From Coccinella septempunctata (lineage: Eukaryota; Arthropoda; Insecta; Coleoptera; Coccinellidae): a stretch of DNA of 64,000 bases. Position numbers and translations under genes: made by a program. Location: positions 12,752,501 to 12,816,500 of the forward strand of contig NC_058196.1 in assembly GCF_907165205.1 (NCBI RefSeq). The letters run 5' to 3'. Positions within the stretch are counted from its first letter, which is position 1; every line of letters starts with the position of its first letter. The notes beneath the pieces were generated by a model. The model was not told the origin of the DNA. It was given only the letters and a program-made list of their open reading frames with translations, and ran no database searches. Of the stretch, positions 57,170 through 64,000 are shown piece after piece.

Positions 57170-57920
57170 AAGGAGAGAAAAGCTGCCTTCTTTATGGACA
57201 TAAAGAAAACTTTCGACAGTATTTGGCATGCAGGACTCATATATAAATGACAGCAACTACAATACCCAGCCAACCTCCTGAAAATTATAAATCAATTCCT
57301 ATCTGAAATGAAAATCCAAGTCCCAGTCAAAAACGACATATCATGTCCATTCACTCCACAACAAGGCATTCCAGAAGGCTCACCCTTATCACCCATTTTA
57401 TTAATCTTTTTTGCTACGACATAATATATGATTATAGATACCCAGTAGATTGTAGAACAGTACCTAGATAATCAAACAACATATATGCTACAGTTTGCCG
57501 ACGATACAGCACTTATAACTTATAACCCATCACAAGACAAGAGCTCAATGTATAGAGAAACTGCAACAACTTACAGACGCCACTGTTGCATGGATGCGAC
57601 GCTGGGGGATACAACCAAACTCACCAAAACCGAAGCTTATTATATTCAACCATAACATCAGGATCAACTCCCCTTGTATTAAAATTGACAACAACACAAT
57701 AAGCCTTCCAAATATCTGCAAGTATCTGGGAATACAAGAAGATAACAAGCTCAGCTTTAAAGCACACATAAAATGCCTAAAACCAGCAGCGATCACAAGA
57801 GCCGGTCACATTAAATCTCTCCTACAAAAACTTAGGAATCAATGGGTTGGCAGTTCAATTTATAACATGATATCCTTGAGTATTGAATACTCAAAGATGG
57901 TATGCAGGCCTTTTTTTTGA
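57170..57920 (+). pseudogene. Jockey-like RT relic
   Basis: In shifting frames: AAFFMDIKKTFDSIWHAGLI (motif A) near 57180, QQGIPEGSPLSPILLIFF (motif B) near 57360, LQFADDTALITYN (catalytic FADD) near 57490, then the open frame 57594-57920 with KPKLIIFNH, YLGIQEDNKLSFKAHIK and the thumb block. Stops, for example TGA after YK near 57248, and several frameshifts kill it. The endonuclease and the C terminus are absent. Confidence 0.85.
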
Positions 57921-58124
57921 ATATGGATAGATAAATAATTTTTCTGAATTCTTTCAAATCAACACCTGATATTTCAAAAGATGCCGAAACAACAAGTTTG
58001 AGAAAAATCACTGAAATTAGACACCCCAACAACCCATTGCACAACCCTCCAAACAATCTTTTATAGGAATCAACAGAAGTAGAGCTCTCTTCGTAGCTTA
58101 TTTCAAAAGAACTCGTATTACGAA

Positions 58125-59000
58125 AAATAGTGTTTTCCAAGGAGTTTCACTATATTTTCTAATTTTGAGAAGGATGAGAGTATTTGAATTCAAATTAAAA
58201 GTACCAAAAACTTCTTTACAAGCGTGAATTCGGAGATATTTGTTTTTCACTTCGTTGCTGTGAAAGTATCGTTTAGTGTCGTATAATATTTCGTTTTGAT
58301 TCTCAAAAAGTTGGGAAACGGTTTTCTTTTCGAAAATTATTCATTGAATATTTTTAAAGTAGGAGAATTTAATACTGCAATACCTGTTTCACAGAACGAC
58401 GTTTCCAGCGACATGGAGGAAGCGGCTTAGTGTGCGTTATCTAAAATTATTCCTTAGAAATCGAGGAGCAAGTATGATTTGTCCTATTTCAATTTTAGTT
58501 CATTATGTGAATATAAAAGGATTACCCATTTGAATGAAAAAATTGGGAATATGAAAAGAATTCCATAATTTATAAACAGAAGAGTGCTACAAACATCTTA
58601 GGAGAAAATTACATGAACAGTACGCAAATTAATACTATACAGAAAACTACGTTGTCATCTGGGCTCAATATCACTAATTGCTAAAATTGTGTTTGAGGTT
58701 ATAAATAATTCTCCCATTCACTTTTTAAAGTACCTAATTGATAAATTTATTGATACTCATAATATTTTAGTATATCAAATTTCATGTGATATATATTTAG
58801 GAAAACAAGTACACATAGTTCAGGTAGTTAAGGCTTAAAAGCATTCTGTATTTTTCACTATTAATTGCGAAATTTACTTTTCATCAACAGTTGCGAAATA
58901 TTTCACTTTTCGTAACTGGTTGCGAAAAGTCAAAGGTTTCAAAACTTCGATAAGTTTGAAAAAGTGTGACTCAATATGTAGAAACTAAAAAAGTTAATTC
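58125..59000 (+). repeat. Dispersed repeat, long copy
   Basis: Colinear with 18143-18490 but with about 560 bp more in the middle (58310-58880). The shared right part has CAACAGTTGCGAAATATTTC and CGTAACTGGTTGCGAAAAG. It lies between two LINE relics. Confidence 0.55.
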
Positions 59001-59129
59001 CGCAACTGTGGTTGAAAGCCATTGTCGCAGTCCCGAAACCGGAAAAGCCACGCGATTAGGCGTAAAGCTGAGTGTTGTTCTCAAAAAGTTCTTTCGTGCC
59101 GGACTCCCTTGACCCCGATCGGCTAGGCG

Positions 59130-59895
59130 GGGGGTTCAACTTCGTTCATCTTAACATCGAGGGCATTTCTGGCAAGGTCCCCTTGAGGCATTCTTGGGTG
59201 ATTATGCTGGGGTTGGTGTTGCTTGCATCACTGAACTTTGGCTGAAGGAGGAGGAGCGTGTGCCGTCTCTGCTTGAGAAATGGTGTGTGGTTCACAGTTT
59301 CAATCGCAAACAAAAAATTAGGGGTGGTGTTCTGACCTTGTGCCCCCTGCATATGAGTGTCACTATGAACGAAATGAATTATCTTTCTGTTGAATCTCAT
59401 TGTGAAATTTCGTGAGTGAAAATTATTTGTGAAAATGTTATTGTAGTTGGATGTTACAGGACACCTAGTGGTGACATGTTATTTTTTGACGTTTTCGAGA
59501 AAATTTTCCAAAAATTATGTTGTGGCAACAATAATGTAGTAATTTTAGGTGATTTTAATTTAAATTTCTGTAACCCAGATAAAAGTTTTAAATCTCTCTG
59601 TGATTTGTTGGAATGTAATGGATTTCTGAGTACAGTTTCTGAGCCTACGAGAGGAAGGAATCGGATCGATAATGTGTTGGTAAATTTTTTCCTGAATGAT
59701 TATGTTTGTCATGTATTTGAGTTCTATTTTTCTCATCACAGAGCTCAGTGGGTGAATTTGCTCTCGCCTGCATGCAGGGCTAGGTTGGATAACACTCTTA
59801 TTCCCAGGAGGATTAGGCCTCTCACTCGGGCTGGTTTGAACTCTTTCCATGTTATCCTCAGTGAATTTTCCTATGTGTTGATAATGCCGACGTGA
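59130..59895 (+). pseudogene. LINE APE-type endonuclease domain
   Basis: Frames read HLNIEGISGK-like start, GVACITELWLKEEE (catalytic Glu), then 59416-59895: VGCYRTPSGDMLFFDVF, VVILGDFNLNF (GDFN motif), TRGRNRIDNVLVNF and FSHHRAQ in place of the SDHxxQ that ends the domain (the Ser-Asp is altered). A stop at 59413-59415 splits it. In active elements this nicks target DNA to start reverse transcription. Confidence 0.85.
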
Positions 59896-60009
59896 ATGAT
59901 TGCGTTGATAAATATAATAATTGTTTAATTCAAGATTTTATAGGTCTTAAATCAATGAGGCTAGAATAGGTGCGAATGACAGAATTATAAAAGATTGGCG
60001 GTTAATAAA

Positions 60010-61320
60010 AAATACAAAGAGTCCAGTTCACGACAAAAATCGACATCACTTCTCTGCAAATGATTTTAATGATTTCTTTGTTTCTGTTGCCCATGAGACT
60101 GGAAAATTGTTGGGTAATAAATCTATAGATCCCATGGATCTGTTGCCGAGGGTAAACTGCAGTTTTTCTTTCTCAGAGGTATCTCCCAATCCGATGAAAG
60201 ATGCAATTAAATCTCTGAAATGTAGTAGTACTCCTGAAATTTATGGTCTGTCATCTTTTATTATAAAAAAAATATAGTAATAACTTTGTCTCTTCTAACC
60301 CGGCTGTTTAACTTGTGTCGAAGGTTATTCCACTGTTTAAGAGGGGCGATACTAATGATGTCAAAAAATATAGACCTATTTCTTTGGTACCGGTGATCTC
60401 AAAAATATTTGAAAAACTATTTTTCTACAATCGTGCGCGTTCAACCTTTTTCCCGCACGCATTCCAAGTTGCAAAGAGTCACTTTCCCAAAACGTGCGGG
60501 AAAAACGCCTGCTATTTCTTTCCCGCACGCATTTGCGTGCGGGAATGGATTAGCAGGGGTTTTTCCCGCACGCAAATCTTATAGAATAAATTAAATTCTA
60601 TCATGTTTCTATGCATAGAACGTCAACGATGAGAAACCCATAGTAATGACATGCAGAATTACGTCTGTCATTATATAGGAATTAATCAAATGAGATATTA
60701 TCTGTTTCGTGAAATGGATATATTTATATATTTCAAGCGCTTGTAGAAAAAATATTGTTCCTAACTCTTGCGTAAAGTGTCTTGCCAGCACTCAACTGCT
60801 TACCCGAACTCTGCTTCGCATCGTTCGGGCAACGGCAGTTTCGTGCGGGCAAGTATCACTTTCCGCACTTGATAGGAAAATAACTATTTTCTTGCAATTG
60901 GTTCCTTATTTCGATGACAATTCTCTTTTTAGCACCAGGCAATTTGTAGAAATATGAGTACTAGTGATGCTACTTTAAAACATCGTTGAGAATACCATGC
61001 AGTGCTTTGAAAGTGAGGATTTCTCATATACCCTTCTTTTAGATGTTGCTAAGGCTTTTGACTACGTCGCGCGCCCCCTCTTGGTTGATAAGCTGCGGCC
61101 TTACAGACTTTCCGGTGACAGTTGCGACCTCATTAACCCTTATCGCAGGCTGTTTTTAGCGATGGTTCATGGTCCAACTTGCGCGAGGTATATCTTGGAG
61201 TACCACAAGGTTCCGTATCCTCTTTTTGATATTCATTAATAATCTACCCTGGTATTTGAAAATCAATGAAACCATTTTATTCGCAGATGACACGACTGTC
61301 TCCGTGAGGTCCGGGGGCTT
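60010..61320 (+). pseudogene. LINE RT fingers and palm, split by insertion
   Basis: Upstream ADDFNDFF-like, IYGLSSFIIKK and KVIPLFKRGDTNDVKKYRPI SLVPVISKIFEKLF run into the insertion at about 60424. After it, LQLVPYFDDNSLFSTRQF resumes, then YTLLLDVAKAFDYVARPLLV (motif A), GVPQGS region degraded near 61200, and ILFADDTTVSVRSG (catalytic FADD, codons at 61280-61291). Rejoining across the insertion gives a natural RT order, which proves the element was whole at insertion. Confidence 0.85.
60424..60893 (-). mobile_element. CCCGCAC hairpin element, copy 3, in the LINE
   Basis: Inverted relative to the dimer at 43693-44610 and closest to its second copy: has the inner hairpin (CTCTGCTTCGCATCGTTCGG) and both GC-rich parts. 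AACTATTTT stands at both junctions (about 60415 and 60888), which may be a target duplication or the element's own end. It interrupts the LINE between ISKIFEKLF and LQLVPYF. Confidence 0.88.
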
Positions 61321-61330
61321 GCGAACAGCC

Positions 61331-61571
61331 GTGTAGAAGGGTGAGGTGGCGCTAGCGAGGGCTATGGATTGGTTCACCTCGAATGAATTACTAGCGAATG
61401 TACAAAAGTCCGTCAAAATTGTGTTCTCGCTAAGACCTGCTGATGCTAGCTGTGTAGGAGGGTGAGGTGGAGCTAGCGAGGGCTATGGATTGGTTCACCT
61501 CGAATGAATTACTAGCGAATGTACAAAAGACCGTCAAAATTGTGTTCTCGCTAAGACCTGCTGATGCAATC
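61331..61571 (+). repeat. 121-bp tandem duplication within the LINE
   Basis: GTGTAGRAGGGTGAGGTGG starts at 61331 and 61452. The two copies differ at only a few bases. The 121-bp period is not a multiple of three and shifts the frame. Confidence 0.92.
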
Positions 61572-62072
61572 GGCCTGGATGAGTCTGTCACTTTCCTGGG
61601 TCTTGATTTGGATCCAACATTGAGTTGGAATATCTACTCAGATCGCCTTGCTGTTAAACTGAGCCGAAATATGTTTCTTTTAAATAATATGTCCTGCCGT
61701 CTATCGTTTAATGTGCTTAGGACTGCGTTTTTTGCAGCGATTGAGTCCTACCTGAAGTATGCTGTGTTGGCGTGGGGTAATTCGTCATCTCGCACAAGGA
61801 TTTTCGCGTTGCAGAGGAGGGCGGTGAGGATTGTTGCCTCCCTTGGTTATCGCGCCGATTGTAGAATGGCGTTTATCACTCATGGCATTTCAACGTTTCC
61901 ATGCATTTTCCTGTTGGAATCATTATTATTCGTACACAAGAATAGGAGTGACCTGACACTGAATGGTGATTATCGTGATTATCCCACTCGTGGTAGATCT
62001 TTAATCAGACCAGACTTCTGTCTGCTCTGTAGCTCAAAGGGTCATGAGGTGATTTACCTGGTTTACATATAG
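61467..62072 (+). pseudogene. LINE RT thumb and C-terminal region
   Basis: A 201-codon open frame: AMDWFTSNELLANVQKTVKI, then ESVTFLGLDLDPTLSW, LNNMSCRLSFNVLRTAFFAA and AVLAWGNSSSRTRIFALQRR AVRIVASLGYRADCR. This order is typical of Jockey-superfamily LINEs after the palm. The start at 61467 is not native, since it lies in the duplicated segment. Confidence 0.85.
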
Positions 62073-62279
62073 GGATGAAGAATGTGTCTTTCAGACAGGA
62101 GGAGATTAGAATTAAAAATTTGATGTAAGCCTTCAAAAAATTTTCCAGGGAAGGCGAAGAGAGATATTCCCTAAAGGTGAGGTCTCTTGATTTGATTAAG
62201 TCTGAAAGGGAGTCATCTCACCAGACCTGGCGAATTTGGAGCGATTGTTGTGGGGGGGTTTCCTATAAGGGGTGGAACG

Positions 62280-62880
62280 CTCGGGTGCGGTGATAACTAT
62301 TTTCTGGAATGATTCCAGATTATATGGGTTTAATGAAGATGACAGAGTATGAACTTCTTCGTGAAAGAGCTATTCCCTAAATCACCATCAACTGACTACA
62401 ACAACCTTAGACTTATATCTTTGGAGCAAAGGGTGACAGCCAGGGCACTTGGGCCATGACCTGGAGGGGACACTCTAGTAGGGACACCAGTGTCCTGATT
62501 CTACCTGTTCTAATGTCCTGTTCTAATAGAACCTCCTCCAAAATTCTACCATTGTAGGTGGTGTAGGAAGAGCCCCAAAGGGGATTCTGGGAGTTAATAT
62601 CCACAGCAATAAGAAAGCAAGGAGATAATTGAGGCAGAAGAGAGTACCAGAGTGATTTAGGAAATTTTATGCTAGGGGGGCAGAAATATTTATCACAGTG
62701 AGATCCGCAACTTGGATTGCTTGAATTTGAAGGTGAGCTGGAGTACGGGGGAGTGAAAGGTGAACCGGGGAAAAATTTGGGTTGTTTTCAATAAGGATGG
62801 CAATGCCACGCCCCAAAGTGATTCGTCCCGGAGAATATTGTATCCCTGAACCCTGAAGTTGGAGGAAGGTTTCAGTCAAG
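62280..62880 (-). pseudogene. Second LINE: APE endonuclease domain
   Basis: Minus strand: GRGIAILIENNPNFSPVHL (62667-62879), HLQIQAIQVADLTVINISAP, then 62413-62604 with LIAVDINSQNPLWGSSYTTY NGRILEEVLLE, where the family has GDFNSHNPLWGS (the Gly-Asp-Phe is altered). Other frames continue with VPTRVSPPG, ALAVTLCSKDISLRLL and SVDGDLGNS, the domain's end, down to about 62330. It then meets the oppositely oriented LINE. RT is absent from the window. Confidence 0.8.
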
Positions 62881-63009
62881 TCTCAGAGACGGTTGAAGAT
62901 TAAAGATGTGATTTTTCAAAGTATCGAAATTTCAGTTGGTAGACCTAATATTCCATTGGAGTATCATTCAATAGGAAAAGAAGAAAAGAAAAGGCGGAGG
63001 GAGAGAATA

Positions 63010-63900
63010 TTAGACTACTGACCTGGGGAGCAGGAAGGTTTGTGGGAGGTAAAAAGAGGATTTAGTTTGTTTATAAGTTCTGAGCGAAGAAAAGGAGGAA
63101 TGTCTTGAACGTCTAGATTTTTCTCTGAAGAAACAATGTTGTGATGGAATGGAAATCTTTGTTCTGTAAAAGAGATGTTTCCTTTTGAAGGAGGGATAAG
63201 GAGGGGGAGGGGGAGGTATCATAGAGAAAGAGATGGGTGAGATCGCTCTATTGGAGTGAACTTGAATGAGCTGATCCTGATGGGCAGCTTTGTCGTAGCC
63301 ATATCTACCAGCAGAGGGGAGTTTCCTTTTTTTGTGCAATTCAAGATAAGAATAAGATGGTTTAGAGGAATTATCAATTGTTCTTCTGTTATGAACAGAA
63401 ACTATGTTTGGATTTTTCGATGAAGAGTTATTGGAGGAAATTGCAGGAAAGCTTTGGGGCGAATTGGCCAGGGGAACTGAATCAAATTTTGAGTTGATCA
63501 GAGGAGGCATAGCTTTTGGGGACAAATTTGAGAGCTTCAAAATAGGAAATATTTTCTAAGCCTATTACAGTATTAGTTTTCTTTTTAAGTGCAAACTGAG
63601 GTCATATTGTGTCCGTAAATGCATGTTTGTCTGCGCAAAAGATACACTTGAGGAGGTCTTTTTCCTTGTTCTGGCAATCATCCTCTTCGTGAGAAAGACC
63701 GCAGTTCCGGCAACGTTTTTGGCCTTCACAATTTGCCAAAGTATGACCATATCGGAGACATTTGTACCTCCTATTTAATTGTCTGGTTTCAAGGATTTTA
63801 ATTTTCGAATCAGCCTCAAGAAGGCTGATCTTCAGACGTGATATCGGAACCAACATTAGAAATGACTCCCTTGCTCGTAACCATACTGGAAGGTATATAA
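63010..63900 (-). pseudogene. LINE ORF1 (Gag-like) with zinc knuckles
   Basis: Minus-strand frame 63602-63856 has RRYKCLRYGHTLANC, CRNCGLSHEEDDC and CIFCADKHAFTDT: three Cys-x2-Cys-x4-His-x4/5-Cys type knuckles, the first with its leading Cys mutated. The tail 63010-63540 is rich in Ser, Pro and basic residues. Such ORF1 proteins bind the element RNA. It is upstream of the endonuclease region on the same strand, so both belong to one Jockey/I-type element. A stop at about 63600 and a frameshift separate the knuckles from the tail. Confidence 0.82.
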
Positions 63901-64000
63901 ATGTCTATGTCATCTTAGGAGCAAAAAGGGTTTTTTAATAGGAAGAATTAGCGGAGGAAAGGGAAGAAAATTCTATTGATAGTCTATTCTTTCTTTTTTG
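63901..64000 (-). other. Upstream part of ORF1 region, window edge
   Basis: Presumably continues the Gag-like ORF or 5' UTR of the minus-strand LINE; too short and broken to call. Confidence 0.35.

Larger units (their letters stand above)
59110..62300 (+). mobile_element. Jockey/CR1-type LINE with endonuclease and RT, interrupted
   Basis: Reads on the plus strand from an apurinic-type endonuclease (59130-59780) through RT fingers (60010-60423), a hairpin element inserted at 60424-60893, RT palm (60894-61320), a 121-bp tandem duplication (61331-61571) and the C-terminal RT region (61467-62072). Remaining similarity runs to about 62290. Its 3' end meets a LINE of opposite orientation. Stops, frameshifts, the insertion and the duplication make it inactive. 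Confidence 0.88.

Noticed and set aside
57545..58140. Minus-strand frames opposite the RT relic
   Set aside because: Shadows of the Jockey-like RT coding strand.
1..64000. CRISPR arrays, tRNA or rRNA genes
   Set aside because: No regularly spaced short repeats with unique spacers, no tRNA cloverleaf with a TTCGA-type loop, and no rRNA-like conserved blocks were seen on either strand.

Overview
The window is AT-rich, repeat-dense insect-type nuclear DNA, probably from a beetle or another arthropod with a large, transposon-loaded genome. The evidence is the absence of operons and dense coding, the presence of spliceosomal splice signals, and relics of Penelope-like elements (PLEs), Jockey/CR1-type and R4/R2-type non-LTR retrotransposons, a Tc1/mariner-superfamily transposon and many TA-flanked palindromic MITEs. 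The taxon is an inference; no marker gene settles it. No RNA gene, CRISPR array or complete host gene was seen.

Host signal. Only two candidate host exons are supported. One is a first coding exon at 12322-12364, encoding a short hydrophobic N terminus and ending in a G|GTAAGT donor. The other is a 171-nt internal exon at 49739-49909 with good acceptor and donor sites. Their phases match (1 and 1), so the 37 kb between them may be one long intron. Most of the window would then be intronic transposon debris.

Layout. 1-6380: non-coding DNA with three TA microsatellites, a roughly 570-bp tandem array (3956-5790) and a 421-bp element with perfect 96-bp inverted arms carrying a hammerhead-ribozyme-like motif. 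6381-8490: mostly featureless, with a stretch rich in GAAATATTTC-like words. 8493-11416: a Tc1/mariner-type (DD41D by count) transposon with about 675-bp inverted repeats and a decayed transposase. 12140-12365: putative promoter and first exon. 13990-19650: possible PLE termini in inverted orientation around a palindromic MITE and two minus-strand RT fragments. 20121-24000: a palindromic MITE and a 3' fragment of an RLE-type LINE. 27100-29830: small repeats, a decayed PLE end and a 10-bp-period minisatellite. 32338-36880: MITE debris, a LINE/SINE tail and the best PLE copy, with inverted ribozyme-bearing ends, RT and GIY-YIG relics and a MITE inserted in its reading frame. 38735-46885: hairpin-bearing repeats, a GC-rich LTR-like block and another PLE end. 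47140-49523: a CR1-like RT relic and a second PLE GIY-YIG domain. 49739-55825: the host exon, a 1.1-kb palindrome, a 274-bp tandem repeat and a second large ribozyme-bearing snap-back element. 57000-64000: three non-LTR retrotransposon relics.

Main theme. At least ten sites share one architecture: CTGANGA, one extra base, a short hairpin, GAAA, then usually a self-complementary four- to six-base word. Hairpin sequences differ but pairing is kept, so the window itself shows covariation. The sites sit at the ends of PLEs or in both arms of short palindromic elements. Hammerhead ribozymes in PLEs are established knowledge; the snap-back, possibly non-autonomous forms and the consistent extra base are what deserve checking.
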